Source: Tetranychus cinnabarinus
Taxonomy: Eukaryota; Arthropoda; Arachnida; Trombidiformes; Tetranychidae
Direction of reading: 5' to 3'
DNA: 64,000 nucleotides
Assembly: GCA_022266195.1 (NCBI GenBank)
Contig: WHVY01000007.1
Location: forward strand, 992,001 to 1,056,000
A program made the translations under genes and the position numbers. Positions 13,801-27,800 of the stretch are shown here, in pieces. The first letter of the stretch is position 1; each line of letters begins with the position of its first letter. Under the pieces are notes generated by a model. It searched no databases. It worked only from the letters and a program-made list of their open reading frames with translations, and was not told the origin of the DNA.

Positions 13801-16800
13801 AATATGAAAATAATAACGCAAACGAATAGAGAGAAAGAGAAAAAAGATAAAAGTTCCAAACCAATAATGGGCATCAGATGAGAATGATAATTTGATGGGA
13901 AAAGAATCGTTTTCATCTATTCGTTTATCTAAAACTAGAATGTTTACCAAGCGAGAAATGAAAAGATGGAGAATTTTCAAGAATATTTTCCAATGAATCT
14001 TGTGAAGAAAAGAAAATGAATTTTCGTTTTTTCTTTCAATTCCCTTTTTCCTCTTGAAAAATATCAACAATTGAAGATTTAATCATTCAGAGGAGCAAAT
14101 TGAGTATCAGAGTTGAAATTAGTTCATCCATTTTACCTCGACATTCATTATTTTCACTCAACTTTTCACCACAACTTTTCAATTATCTCATCATGTTGAT
14201 TCTTCGCTTGCTTCATCTTTACATTATTCGAGTCAGAGGAACGTTAATTGTTGATGAACATTGAAGTGCAATGAGGAAGCTTGTTAGTCCATGAGAAGTG
14301 AGCCAGATCTTGGAATGGATAAAAAACACTTTAAAAATGATGTGAAATAAACTTGAGAAAAGTAATATTCTTAAAAAATTGAGAAAAGAATCCCACAAAA
14401 GAACCAGTCAAGTTTTTTCTTTGATAGAAGAAGGAAAAAAACGAAAAGAAAAAAGAATGAAAATGATGTCGATGATGAAAAGAAAATGGCGAAAAAGAAA
14501 ATGAAAAGAATGAAAGGAATAAGGTTGATGGAGAATAATTTTTTCCCGCTTTTAACCAACTCAAATGTTCTGTTTTGAAATGAAGAAAAGTTTTTTTCTC
14601 TCTCTGTTGTTCAGAAGGAATAAAAAGGAATTAATAGTTGAATGAATTTGATAACAGTTAATGAACTAATTAGACCAACAATGATAATGGTTTGTAACAA
14701 ATTGGTTTCATTCAAATTCAGTGATAACTTTTAATTGAACAGATGAGAGAGATAAAAAGAGCTAATATTCAGCAAATAACATCATTATTGTTCAGAGAAT
14801 TGAAAAAATGCTTCATTAAGAACACAAATTCAAAGTTCTTTCAAAGCTAGTTACAGTTACAGAATCATGATAGACTTTGGACATTTGAATTGGAATGAAA
14901 ATGTCCGATTCCCAAGATTCAAGTCGATGAGAATTTATTTTGAAAAGAACTTGAACTTCGAATGAAATTTTTCATCGTTTACAGTCGGTTTGAATGGCTA
15001 AAAAAGATCTGCATTTGGTGTGCAAAGTCGACTTTAGGTGAAAAGAAACTTCGGCTTATCGAGTTGCAGACATTTTTTTGTGATTTGAATGTGTGCTTCT
15101 GAACTTTAACAAACGATCATCTGATAAACCTTGACGTGGTTGTATTGAGTGAATACTCTTTGGTGAATATCCAAGTATGGGAAGCTTTAAGCTAAATGTT
15201 CATTGGAATCAAATCAATCCCAGTCATCAAAGTAACTGCTTCTGTGTTGGTTAAGGGATGCACATTAAACTCTGCATCAAATTGGTTTAATTTTGAGACT
15301 AATCTTTTGGTTCTGGGAAAGTTTAATGCTTGTTTTGTATGCAATGGGAAAACAACATGTAACTGTTAACCATTTTATATCCTTGAGAGGAGAAATTTTC
15401 ATTAAAAAAGAGCACCTTTCAGGGTTGAAATTCATTTGTTAATATTAAGATTGACAATGATAATAGTTTAGATGGTTAACCAAGTTGGAAAGAACAATAA
15501 AAAATGTTGAAAATAAATCGAGTTTATCTTCTTATTGGGTTTTCATTGCATCAATTTAACTTCACTTTGAATTAATTTTCAACCAATCAAATCTGTAATC
15601 ATCTCAATGAATTCAGTGTACATTTTCGCCTTTTTTTCTTTGCTCACAAAATAACTATAAAAGGTTCAGAAGTCAAAGTTTTCCAAGTTTCACTGTTCAC
15701 TTTTTACGCTCCAATATACAATTCGTCAATCCAATGAAATCGAACCAAAAACAAAGGGCAAAAAAATTAAAGGCAAGAACAAATAATGAAATCGATTTTT
15801 AATAATAGGTTGATAATTCTCCATTCAGGGCGTTTCATCATTTATAAATTTTTATGGAAATGAATTCAAGTAAAAATTTCGACTTGAAATTTTGGTTCTT
15901 TGACTCAAATTCAAGGGCATTCAAGGTTGTTCGTTTATCGATTTCAATTCTTTCATTTTCTCTATTTCAGATGCTTCTTGGAATCATTTACATGAAGAAA
16001 TGTTTTAAATTTTAGATCGACATAGCATGAGTTAAGTTTCTTAAATTTTTCAAGCTTAAAGGTCATTCAAGGTCATTTGTTTGTTTAACTTTTATTGAGC
16101 ATTCAAAGTTCATGTAAGAAAGAGATAGAGATTGAGGTTTTGATTACCATGATATGGATGAACATGCCTTCCAACAGTTTAAGGCTCTAGTTTCCCTCAG
16201 ATTTCAACTGGCAAGTTCATCTCTCGAATGTTTCAATTGATTTTTTTCAAATTTACATTTTCTCGAACTGCTTTACACTTAATTATAATGAATTAAGTTC
16301 TTGTTTGTTTGCATCGAATCTCTTTATTCACAACTTTTCACCTTTTCACTTTGCATTTTTGCAATTCTCAGCTCAGAAGAAACAGAAGAGGAGCTGAAAA
16401 TTAACCCAACAATTCTTGTTAACACGAAAGTTACCATGAAAATGAATGAAAAGAGTGCACAAAAAAGGGTTCAAAGATAAAAGAAGAAGATGAAGATGAG
16501 AAAAAAATGAATGAATAGACATTATGCTGATGAAAATATCGATCCATTCACGGTTCATTATTCACATGTACAACATGAAATGAGATAAAATGGACAGAAT
16601 CATATTCAATTTCATTCAATGTAAACTTGCATCAAGTTGAACTTGAAAAGCTGCGAAAGTTTCTCCCTCCTTCCATGTGCATCCATCATCACCATCATGT
16701 TGACTGATAAATATTGAACTTTTTCTCTTCTTTCCTTCCATTAATTATTTTCATCTGCCAATAAATTTATCAGATAAAATTATGCCAAAGTTCAACCCAC

Positions 16801-19036
16801 TCATCAGTCTTGATCTCATTTTCCGGTTCTAAAATACTTTTCATTTGATAAGCAACTTGACAGGTAAAATCCGATTGGAAGCGAGACAACAAAAAAAGAT
16901 CTTTCAATGAATATCATTACGAAAGGTGAAACAAAAATAATCTCAAACTTATTCATTGGAAATTCATTTCCGACTTTTGATTCCACAAAATGGCAAATTA
17001 AATGTTATCATGTAATGTACGATATGATATGAGCAATAAAATGTTGCGAAAAGTGAACCTTTTTATTGCATTTATTCAGCAATCTTAAAAGATTAACATC
17101 CGTTTCCGTCACCAATCAATTGTTCATTCAATTAGAACATTTGAAAACCGGAAATAAAGTCAAAAGCTCAGTTTCATTCATCAACCATTTTCATTCACAA
17201 TGCTCAGCTGAATGATATTGAACTTTTTTGTTGGCGAGAAAAATAAAATTCCATTTTTTCACAATAGACATTTTCAACTGAGTCAACAAAACAGTTTCCA
17301 AATTTGATTGGAAATGATATCAATCAGTTTTGATAGAATATTCAATTTCAAAATTTCATTGAAGCTTCGGAAAATACTCCAAGATAATTTCATTAAGAAA
17401 AATTCTTCAAAGTAAGCTCCATGATGAGGATGACATTTATCTGATGAGAAAACAGTGAAGAAACAATAAGCTTTTTATCTGAAAAATTATAATGATGATC
17501 ATCATTGAAGTCTCATGATGACTTGAAAACTAATCAAATTAGTTCAATTCAAGTTTGGTTCAAAAAGGTTAAAAAATGAATTCTCAGACTGATAAAGTAG
17601 CAACTCACAATAATGATCTTCTAAACGTTTTCCTCCAACGTTTATTTCCTTCCAATCTTAAGTTGAATATAAATCGTGAGATGAAACTTTAACGAGAGTC
17701 GAGGCAAGAACAGAGACCAAGTCTAATGGGAACATCTAATGACATTGGGTTTGGCTTTGGTTGCCCAATGTGGGTAAACTCGTGGTTATTAAACTTCATT
17801 TATTGTCTCATCTCAGTTGACTAAATGGTTGTGATTAATGAAAAATTGTTACCAAAACTCGACTTGGTATTGAACTCACTCTTTTAGATTTCATTAAATT
17901 GCACTTTTTCTTCTGCTACCTTTACCCATTTTATGGGCTCATTTCGAAATTCAACTAATTTTCAGCAAATTTACACGCCATTGAAATTCAACCATCTGTG
18001 TTGGTAAATTGTTAACCTGTAACAGGGATTGAGTGAGAATTGCAATATTTAATAAAATGATAACTTTTCATTTCTATCTTTACTCAATTTTTTTGTATTT
18101 TTTATGCTTCCAAAAAAGGTAGCTTTTTCCAGTCAATATTATTACTCATGTTGAAATTACATTATTGTTATTATATTTTTATTTTCCTATTATGTAATAT
18201 ACGATCATAATTTACATAAAATGATTCCCAATAGAACCTTTTCGTTATTGTTATCACTTTTGGTGCAGTGAAAACATCATGAAGTTTTTCGCCTTCACAT
18301 AAAATAAAAATGGTTTGTTCAATTAGATTAGGCGAAAAAGGCATTTCTTCCAATTCATGTGGAAACTCAGTTTTTTTACTGACCTTAAACATCATTTAAT
18401 TCAGTTTCATGGAATTATTTGCAGTTGGATGTGTTCATGATTGATGATCATTTGAGTAAAGCTAGTGGTGGCTGAAATAATTGACGAAATTTAAAGTTTA
18501 ATTTTTTCTTCTCTTGTTGTTTCAACGAACGGGGGAAAATCATGTCATTCAATATTGTCTGGAAAAGCTGAATAGTCAGTGATTATGAAATGTGCAAATG
18601 AACAAACTTAATTGAGTTGATACAAAATATTAAAGTTGAACCAAAATTAACATTCATATGTTTGGAGTGAAGTAAAGCTGAGAATAATTGAGTCTAATTA
18701 CCATTATGAATAAACAAAAAGAGTTTTGTTGAATAAGGAAATTGAATACCCAAAGTGAATGTGGAAGATGCAAATGAAGAAAAAGGAAAGAAAAAGGAAA
18801 GAAGATGAAGATAGAAAAATATAATTTACAGAATCATTATTTGTGAAAGGATAGAGGCTGAAGAAGATGGTGGAAAGCAAACAATGATAAATCATGTTGC
18901 TTCATTAAACAGTCAGTTAAACAATAAATGATAAGAATAGCAAGGAAAAGCAAAAATTTCTCGCCGAAAATTCCCTATTAATTGGAGAAGGAGAAAAAAT
19001 AATGAAAGCAAATTTTCTTTATTCATCATTCATGTA
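10889..19036. other. Gene-free AT-rich stretch
   Basis: No supportable coding region. Long minus-strand frames around 12029-12490 and 13499-14070 are Phe/Leu/Ser-rich reflections of A-rich + strand DNA and show no domain. Two tandem copies of CTGGGAGTGA lie at 11172-11181 and 11189-11198, 17 bp apart. A minus-strand frame at 18171-18395 (74 codons) has a more balanced composition but no recognisable domain or splice context, so I do not call it. Confidence 0.5.
11171..11198 (+). promoter_or_regulatory. Tandem pair of the CTGGGAGTGA motif
   Basis: Two exact ACTGGGAGTGA copies in the same orientation start 17 bp apart. With the palindromic pair at 6505-6528 and a full plus partial pair at 32606-32628, this indicates that the motif tends to occur in close pairs. 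Function unknown. Confidence 0.3.
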
Positions 19037-20297
19037 CCGGTAGTGGTAATGTTTTAGTGAACAATTTCTCTTCGACTCTGCCGCTTTATTGTTATGACAA
19101 CAGTTGCTATGTAAGCTTAAATTTGGAATAATTTAAGTTAATTTTATGATAATTAGAATAACTTTTGATTTTGTGAAATGCCAGCCCAAAAATTCAGTGC
19201 CAACGACATTGGTCGAATCAAATCCTTTTTAGAACTTGGATACTCCTTTTCTGTTATTCAAAGTATTTTCAAAAAAGAAGGAATAGTAATTTCGAAAGCC
19301 CATCTATCTAACATTAAAAATAATAGATCATCTTCATCATCGAACTATTATGTGAAAGTTGGCTGTGAATCGTTTGGAACGCTTACAAAGCAACAATTAG
19401 CGACACTTAAAAGAATGATGAAGAAATCGAATCCACCAACATATGCTGACATGGCTAAGCATTTCGATACAACAATCGATGTCATCAGATATGCTGTTCG
19501 AGAAAAAATTGATTTAAAAAAGGTCAAAAAGCCAAAAAATCATCGATTAACAGCTGCAAACGTTGAAAAAAGACGACGACGATCATGGCCTTTGTATACC
19601 AAGTTAAAGTGCAATCAATGGGAGAAATTCATCACCAGTGACGAAGCTTGGTTCTACATTGATGATACTAACAAAACTAGGCCGATTCAATGGATTGAAC
19701 GTGACCAAACTCGTCGAGATTGCTCACCGTTAACTGAGAATCGACACAAAAAAGGTGTTATGGTTTGGATTGGTATGTCGGCTCGTGGATTAACCGAACC
19801 AATTTTTGTGGAACCAGGAGCTAAAATCAATGCTCAATATTATATAAGTGCCATATTAACACCCTTTATTAATGATTTAGCCCCTAAACTTTTCCCCGAA
19901 AATGATTATATATTCCACCAAGACTCTGCGCCCTCTCATACTGCTAAAGTGACCTTAGATTTTTTAAATTCGAAAAATATTCAGTTTATTCCCCCCTCAG
20001 AACATACTCCTACTAGCCCAGATGCCGCTCCATGCGATTTTTTCCTATGGGGCTACTTAAAAAGTCAGGTCGCTAAGCGAAAAGCAACAACGATCACAGG
20101 TTTAAAAAAGATTATTAGAGATGAGGTCAAAAAAGTCCCTCTAGCAATGATACAGAGTGCAATGAAATCTTGGCCTAAACGTCTTCGAGAAATATACTAT
20201 GCCAAAGGTCATAATATTGAAAATTAGTTATGTAAATATTGTTAAGTTAATTTAAAATTACAATTAAAATTGTTCACTAAAACATTACCACTACCGG
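19037..20297 (+). mobile_element. Intact Tc1/mariner-superfamily transposon
   Basis: The 1261-bp element has perfect 31-bp terminal inverted repeats (19037-19067 and 20267-20297, starting CCGGTAGTGGTAATGTTTTA) flanked by TA dinucleotides at 19035-19036 and 20298-20299. TA is the target duplication expected of this superfamily. It contains one uninterrupted transposase gene with short non-coding margins. Perfect inverted repeats plus an open frame indicate a recent insertion that may still be active. Confidence 0.95.
19178..20227 (+). CDS. Mariner-like transposase, 349 aa
   Basis: This is the transposase of the surrounding inverted-repeat element: a nuclear DDE/D enzyme that excises the element and reinserts it at TA sites. 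Residues 5-50 form an N-terminal helix-turn-helix segment (FSANDIGRIKSFLELGYSFS). The catalytic core shows Asp155 in TSDEAWF, Asp249 in FHQDSAPSHTA, and a third acidic position in SPDAAPCDFFLWGYLKS, either Asp282 (32 residues after Asp249) or Asp287 (37 residues). The usual mariner spacing is DD34D, so this copy is slightly atypical and needs alignment to place. A long Lys/Arg-rich segment at about 113-137 may be nuclear-localising. The frame has no stop or frameshift, and the length fits the family (about 340-350 aa). The start is the first ATG, 141 bp inside the left end. Confidence 0.93.
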   Translation: MPAQKFSANDIGRIKSFLELGYSFSVIQSIFKKEGIVISKAHLSNIKNNRSSSSSNYYVKVGCESFGTLTKQQLATLKRMMKKSNPPTYADMAKHFDTTIDVIRYAVREKIDLKKVKKPKNHRLTAANVEKRRRRSWPLYTKLKCNQWEKFITSDEAWFYIDDTNKTRPIQWIERDQTRRDCSPLTENRHKKGVMVWIGMSARGLTEPIFVEPGAKINAQYYISAILTPFINDLAPKLFPENDYIFHQDSAPSHTAKVTLDFLNSKNIQFIPPSEHTPTSPDAAPCDFFLWGYLKSQVAKRKATTITGLKKIIRDEVKKVPLAMIQSAMKSWPKRLREIYYAKGHNIEN

Positions 20298-20879
20298 TAT
20301 TTCCATTCTCTAGTATTGCTTGTTAATAAATTTTGTTTTGCATGTTTGTTTCAGTGTCTAATCGAGACGAAAGAAACACAAATTATTACATGAGATTAAT
20401 TCATTGTTACCACCATTGGAACACAATCAAGTCCAGTTATTATCAAAAGAATCAACAATCAATGTAATTTATGCTCCAAGTTATGTTTGTATTTACATCG
20501 AAAAATAATATTCACACAAATCTCGCAGTGATTCTGGTAGACTGGGAGTTACACTTGGAGTTAAATCAAGAACTTTATTGTAATTTGGAATCGATTCATG
20601 ACTTTGCTTTCATTAATATTATTTAACTGCTCAGTCTATTTTTATTCTTTTTTCTCATTCGATTGAAACTCTTTCACTTTTTATTGTTTGTCAATGACTT
20701 ATAAAACATCGAAAAGTAATTTTGTTGAATTTCCTTCTAGTTGACTCATGTTGCCATTTTCTTTATGCGAAGATGTTTAAAGATGAATTTGATGCTTGCT
20801 TGTGCGGGTCGTTTTCCAAGAGTGCAAATTTTTCAAATTGAAAATCGTTTTCTGCAGAATTTGAGTTTCCTCCGTTGTG

Positions 20880-21850
20880 AGTAGACCCTTCTTAAAGGTC
20901 ATTGCAAAGGTTCTTTATTGTAAATGGACAAGCCTCGCTCACACATATCAAACCCCTGTGCTCCATTCAAAATGTGAGGAACTTTTGTTAGGCCAGTTTA
21001 TCAAACTTATTAGTTTGAGACAATATCTTGCGTGGTGACAATCGAAACCTTTGTACATTGTCCATAGTTATCGGATGGTCCATTTCTGACTTCCAACTGT
21101 AATCACGTTCCTATTTGACGCCAAACAGGACTGATCTATTTAAGAAGAGTATCTCCCACTGGAGTGCTCACTTCCCGGTTATTTCGCATAACACAATCGG
21201 CGGATAAATGAACAAATCTAGGGTAGAAAGCTCGAAAATTTCAGTTCTGCTATCGGCAACGTAGAAACTTGAACAAAAAATTCCGAAATAGCTATTAACA
21301 TTTAGTTCGAAGTTACAGTGGGGTAGAAAATGAAAACCGTGCTATTCTTTTTCAAAATTAATTTATTTTAAAAATAAAGAAAATTACAAGGAAACAGCAG
21401 TATCGTCTAAGATAATAATCAGCAACTAACTTTTCCCAAAGAATTATTTGAGCCCCTGCACGACCGATGTCAGCATTGAAATCTCCATCAAGTACAGCGT
21501 GCTTCCATATCCATACCGTCTTTGCTTCCCATGAGTACCCTTGAAATTGAACACTTTGTTGTAATCCAATATCTCATAGAAACTGCTTCTCCAAAATTTG
21601 GTGAACGATGTGTATTTATGAATCGAATGTCATTTGGGTGCTTGATGGTTTAGATATCATTATTTCCTGTCACGAAATAACGTGGCTTATCCTGATCTAT
21701 CTATTCAAACAGCACAATTTCGAATAACGTATAATTTATATTGTAAAGACCTAGCGTGACGAGGCAGAACATATCTCCAGCTGTTATTCGCTTCATTCTG
21801 AACTGTCATTGTAGCTTCTTGTAGTCCTGCAAATAAATATCGATCTTTTG
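20880..21850 (-). pseudogene. Possible decayed non-LTR retrotransposon fragment
   Basis: Base composition is less A/T-biased than the surroundings. On the minus strand, 21467-21487 encodes GDFNADI within LDGDFNADIGRAG. That resembles the GDFN motif of the exonuclease/endonuclease/phosphatase-fold nuclease of LINEs (seen in sequence; family association from general knowledge). The reading frame around it is broken by stops on both sides, and no reverse transcriptase motif is readable. A single short motif is weak support, so this could be chance or a relic of another element. Confidence 0.22.
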
Positions 21851-24800
21851 AAATTTAATTCAAATGCCGTTGTAAAATATTCCTGGTGTTTGTCAAACTG
21901 AAGGTCAATACAAAAAAAGCAATTTATCGGATATACAAAGAACGCTTTCTTCCCGCCAGCGTACATGAGCATGAGCAAATGTAAATTTTGAGTCTCCAAT
22001 AGTAGTTAACTTAACCTTTTACTCTTTTGTAGCATTACAATCAATCAGATGATATTTAATAAAAATTTTTTACAAAAATGGAAGTCATTATCATTGCACT
22101 TTAACTTGCTGGGAATAATGAATTGCTTTAGCATTTTCATAGTTTTCTTACATACAAAATTTATCGTCAGTTTTTTGCTTTTTCGCATTTTCCAAGACTT
22201 CTTAAAGCTTCAAAATCTTTATCTTTTTAAAGGTTATTAGACACCCTTTTTAAAGAGTTTAACTTTACGAAAAGTTCTTGTCATTAGTTTTACAAAGTAA
22301 AATGTTGTTGGTGAATAAATTGTCTAAATAAATAAGTATGAATTGAAATTTTTGTAAACCTGAATGCTAACCTTGCACTATTTAATCGCAGCTTAAATTT
22401 ACCTTGAGCAATGTACATAAATATTGTACAACTTGAATTCAAATTTAATTCAACAGATGCAATTCAAACTGGCATTTCAATTTTCCTCCAAAATTTTGCG
22501 ACTTTAACAAATGGCTTACAATTAAGATTCATTCATCAAGATTTCCTCACTTTGACCAATCTTGCGATTCTACTCGACGAGTTTCATCCATCACTCCATC
22601 TTGACTGAATTGATTGATGTGACGAAGATGAGAATAATATTTTTACTGTTTGCTCTGGGAGTGATGATGGGAACAAGAATGAAATCTGAGAAGTTGATTG
22701 GTTGGATTTGCGTTTGAGAAGAAGAAAAAATGATTTCATTATCGTTACTTTTATCCGTTTATCGTGATCATCATTTTTATTCTGATTTACCTTTCCTTCT
22801 GATTCTTGTCTTTTTTTTCTTCTCCTTGTTTTCCCTTCTCTTCTGACATTTTACAAGTTGATTACATTGGGAACTTTTTTGATGCTCAACTAATCAACTG
22901 ACTTTTTCCTGGTAACTTCAGTTAGTTACTTTTTGTCTCGTTTTCGTTTCCCTGTGATTTATCATTATAAAGATTATCAAAGCTAATGATTAGTCTGTCA
23001 ACCTCAAAATTATATCATTTTTTGCCTTTCAACTTGTTCAAACCATTTTGTTTTCGTTCCATGTGCAAACCAACGGAGGCAAAAAATGTAACATGAAGGA
23101 TTAAGATGAAGAAGGAAAAGGAGGGCCAAAAATGCTTGTTTCACTGACATTTCATTTTCAACCATAAAATGTTAATCTGTTAATATATGTTTGGATCAAT
23201 GTTACATTTATAATCTGCTTGCCATTGTAAGGATGAAGGGAATTGTAAGGAGACAAAAAGGTCCAAAATCGCTCCAATAGTCGACTGAACAGTATAGCTT
23301 TTGCAATTAATCAGTTGATTAACTTTACAATGTTAACTAATCATTATAAGTTATTGATTGAAAGTAAACAACAAAAAGTACAAAGTGATAAAAGAGCAAA
23401 AAGCTAATAGCTTTACACAAAATTTCCCCTGACAAATGGTGAAATCAGTTATTCTGAGGTTTTCGGAAATTAAAGATTTTCAGATCAACATTTGATAAAC
23501 TTGAAGAGTTTGAAAAGTGAGATCAAGAAGGAAAGCAAACCTGGGTTAATTGTTCACTTTGATTTGATCGATTCTTTAATCAATTTTCTTCGTTACGAAG
23601 TGTTTATTGATTAGCTAATAATCTGATTGAATATCACGAAATGTCAACTTGAACATTTCAACATTTTCAACAATCAATAATTTTTTTGTGCAAAATCGAT
23701 TTCTGCAAAAATTATGACTTTTCAACTGAGGGGAAAGTCTGGTAAAGACTTGGAAATGAGATGTCAACAGTTTTATCATTACAAGATAACTCATTAAATG
23801 TTATTTTGAAAGTTGATGAAGTAATGCTGAAGATAATATGAAAATGGCGATAAAATGATGCGGATATAAAGTGTCATGTCCAATTCAGTTATCATTTCCA
23901 AGATAATCTGTGAAGGTTTTACGACGTTTTTTGCCCAAAATTTAAAGCTCTCTGAAACATATTAAAAATTGAATATTTATTAATAATTCATATCGAACAT
24001 TGAACAAAATTACTAAAAATTCTCTCAACTCAAGACAGTTTATCAATATTTATGTCAATCTCTGGTCAAAGTTGCAATATAGTTGAAAAGTCACTTCCTT
24101 TCCGAACGACCCAGGTTCTTACATTAAAAAGAAAACCCAATTTTCTCGAAACCAAACTTGTCCAACTTAAGAATACTTGAAAACTTATAAACTCTTAAAG
24201 AAGTAAATTATTGTTTCCAAAATCTGGTTCAACTATTTCTACGGAATAATCGGCTCAGCAGTGGGCTCTGTTATGCTACTGATACAAGTTAGAAAAGGAT
24301 AAAACTCGAGAAATGGTTAACATGAAAAGTAAAATACTTTTTTGCCCTCAACTGAAAGCTCGAAACTAAACAGAATCTAAAATTATGAGATGAAAAATGT
24401 TGAACTCTTTCGGTAGATTAACTTATCTTAATATCTTTTGGTTCATCAGGCAACCAGTAACAATTGATGGATTGACGGCATTTCATTCAACCTTTGACTT
24501 GACTTCAATTGGTTCCATGCAAGAAACATTGTGAATCATTGATGAGATCATTTTGTACAAATTTATTCAATCCAAATGGCCTTATTTGTTTAGATCAATT
24601 CAATAGCTAATCGATTTATTATGTCTCATTGTGAACCATTGAAAGTGAAGTAAACAATTTCAATTCAACTGATTGATATTTTTCCCTGCTTTTCTTTTCA
24701 TCATTACCATTCAAACTTTTTGCTGGTTCAATTCATTGTTAACCACTTGACTGTCAAACTGATTAGGGATCAACTCTTGACCAAAGAGAGAAGAAGAAGA

Positions 24801-27800
24801 AAAGATGAGAAAATGTTTCTAATCAAATGGTAAACTAATTGCCATTGATTGTGATTGGTTAGAATTTTCATCAAAGTCTCTTACAATTATGTCAATTTAT
24901 TTGTGTTTTTACATTATTAAGCCTTCTCCTGTTTCCATCAAATTCCCAATTTTCACTCCCAGCATTTCCATAGTTATCATGTTTTCCCAGCCTTACCATC
25001 ATGTATTCACTATGCATAAATAGACTGTGATAAAAGAAACCAAATTTACCTTAATAATGCATTAAAGGTTAACCTTTGAACGTGACTTTCCAGTTGACCA
25101 TTAAGATGATCATTTCCATCAACATAATCATGTGACAAATTCATCAGATTATCAAACTTGTATAATCAATTTGCAATGATCAACATTTTGTTTACTCCTT
25201 TCGACACTAAACCAATCTCACTAATTCATGATACATTTCTTTATTGACTTTCAACTCGAATCAATTGTCTAAACCTTTTTCAGTTTCAATTTGCTTTTGT
25301 TGACAGATCTATTCCATTGTGAGTTTTGGTTCACAAGTTGTACCAAGTTTCCATGATCATTTATCAAACGATTAAAGGTCAATTGATTCCATCACAAGAT
25401 GAGTCAAAGTGTCCAAGATCAACATAAACTTTTAAACTCGAAATGAGAAAATTGTTTTTCTACGAAAAAAAACTTTCTTTTCAATATTGTTATTCCCTAA
25501 CTTTGCAATTCAAAATTAGAGTTTTGATGAGAAAATGTTTTGCAAATTTTTGCTCTGAAAATTTCTCATTGATTTTCATGTTTCATGAAAACTCCTGCTC
25601 TTTCCAATTAATCCAAATTAATCTTTTCCATTCTTTATTGTAAAACTTGTGATTAATAGGAAAGTTGGAAACAAGAAACTCTTTTATTCCTGTTTCATGA
25701 TGCAAGTTCTGGTTGTTGGGAGAAGAGCTGAAAATGTTAACAATATTAATAACTTTCATTGTCTAACCAGAGAAGCAATTTAATTACAGTTATCAACAGA
25801 AACCATGAAACAATGATAACATCACTTTGACCCATCAAAAGTGCAACATTAATCAATGGAAGGCGAAAGTTGCCAATAAAATCAATTAAATTGAATTAAT
25901 AGATGAAAATGATTTTCATTTTTGCTCATGTTTCATTCATTTGATGAATTAATGGTTGAATAAGCAATGATTAAATGGTAAAAGTAAATACTTTTGTAGA
26001 TTCACTTTTTGTTCACAATTTTTTGATTACTTTTTTCTTGCTTCTCTCTCTCTCTACAATCATTTTCAATTGAATAAAATTTCAAATTGTTTTTCATGAT
26101 ATTAAACAAGTTGGCAAAGAGGATAAATCAATAAATAAAAAAACAATAACAGTAAACAATTTTGTCATTCCTTACAACCTTTTATTTCCAATCAAAGTAC
26201 AAATAATGAAGAAAATTGTTTCTTCATTGGAAACCTTTTTTCTTCATTCGTCTGTTCAATGGTTACATGTTACATTATTATTAAAGGTGTGTTCCATAGT
26301 TTATCTGGTTTTCATTGACTCAACACTAATGCTTATTCTGGTTCATTGAATATTGTATTATTACTTGCAATGCAATCATTTATTTCTTCATTATTCACAT
26401 AAACATAACACTCTTATTATTACCTTCTGATTACTGTTTGTTTCTCATCATGTCACCTTGTTACCTGTTATTGTCTAGATAATGATAACCATTATCAGTA
26501 TCATTATCAAACAAACACCTCTGTATTAAAGGATAATCTTTTATACCTTTTCGAATAAAGAATTACACATTTTTTCCTTTTCTCTATCATTCAAAAGAAA
26601 ATGAAAAGGTTAATAATAGTTTTGTTCAATGATTCAACACACCTTGATATTGCAATCAATTGAACCTTTACAAATTATCTCAAATAACAACAAGTGTGAG
26701 TTTATTTAAGATGCGGTCAAAGAAATGGTTCACTCAATATGGACTACTGGGCTTAGTGAGTTTAGTCAGTTATGTCAGTTGCTAATCGAGTGTATCATCG
26801 TCTTATGACTTGATGATGGAAGCTTTTATTTTTCAATATTTTCATCATTCCCTTCACGTGGTGATCAGCTATTTGACAATCAATTTTTGATGCAGCAGCA
26901 TGCTTTGCTTAGGTGGCGTAAATAGTTAAATGTTTGCGTAAAAATCAAAAGTTGTTGGATGGCCGATGATGAGCAAGACTCTGACCTTAATAGGTTAACC
27001 CTCACAGGTTGAAGTGTTACAGTTGCTCAGCTACTTTCGATAAGTTTATTTTGATAGAATTTTCGTTTGGCATTGGCGTTATTTTATGAATAGAACTTGA
27101 AAAATCTCTAAATTTTGGGAATGAAGTTGATACAAAGTAGATACAAAGTTCATTTTCAATCAAAATAGTCTCTTTAGCATTTAGGTGAATCATGAATCTT
27201 ACCTTTTGCACTTCAATTTTTGCCAATTTATATCAAGTTACAAGTAGAGTTATTTTTGTTTTTACATCCATTAATGATTTAAAAGTAATAACAAGGTTTA
27301 TCCATTGCTCATTATTTGCATCAAATTATTGGGAACATTGTTTAACATGTGAATCTGTAAAATTGATAAACATTAACAGAATGTTCTGAAAATGGTTTCA
27401 ATAATGAACAGAAAGAGAAAGGATATTTCAATGCATGATGGAAAAGTGTTTATAATAAATGATTTGAAATAATGATGATGATTATATGAAAATGATTTTC
27501 TCTCTTCATCTACCTTTCTCTTTTCCATGGTGAAAGCTTCTGATACAGAAATGTTGAGCCTGATTACCATGATTATGATGATGATAATGATGATGAGGAG
27601 GGAAAAAAGGCTCCAGGGAAATTATTATTTTAAGGTCATGAGGAAGGAAAAGTAAAAATTGTTGCAAAAATATTGCTCCAACTTGTTTATTAGCAACAGT
27701 TAATTATGATAAATTGAATTTACTATTCACTGAATCACCAGTAGATGATAAACCCTAACAACTTGATTTATAACGACCAGTCACTTTGCATTTTCACCTT

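Noticed and set aside
12029..14070. Several minus-strand frames of 120-160 codons
   Set aside because: They are Phe/Ser/Leu/Ile-rich translations of A-rich DNA with no domain, and overlapping frames exist on both strands.
18171..18395. 74-codon minus-strand frame with more normal composition
   Set aside because: No known motif, no flanking splice sites of a multi-exon gene and no neighbouring coding evidence.
22411..22608. 65-codon + strand frame next to the possible LINE relic
   Set aside because: No motif, and its composition is close to the background.
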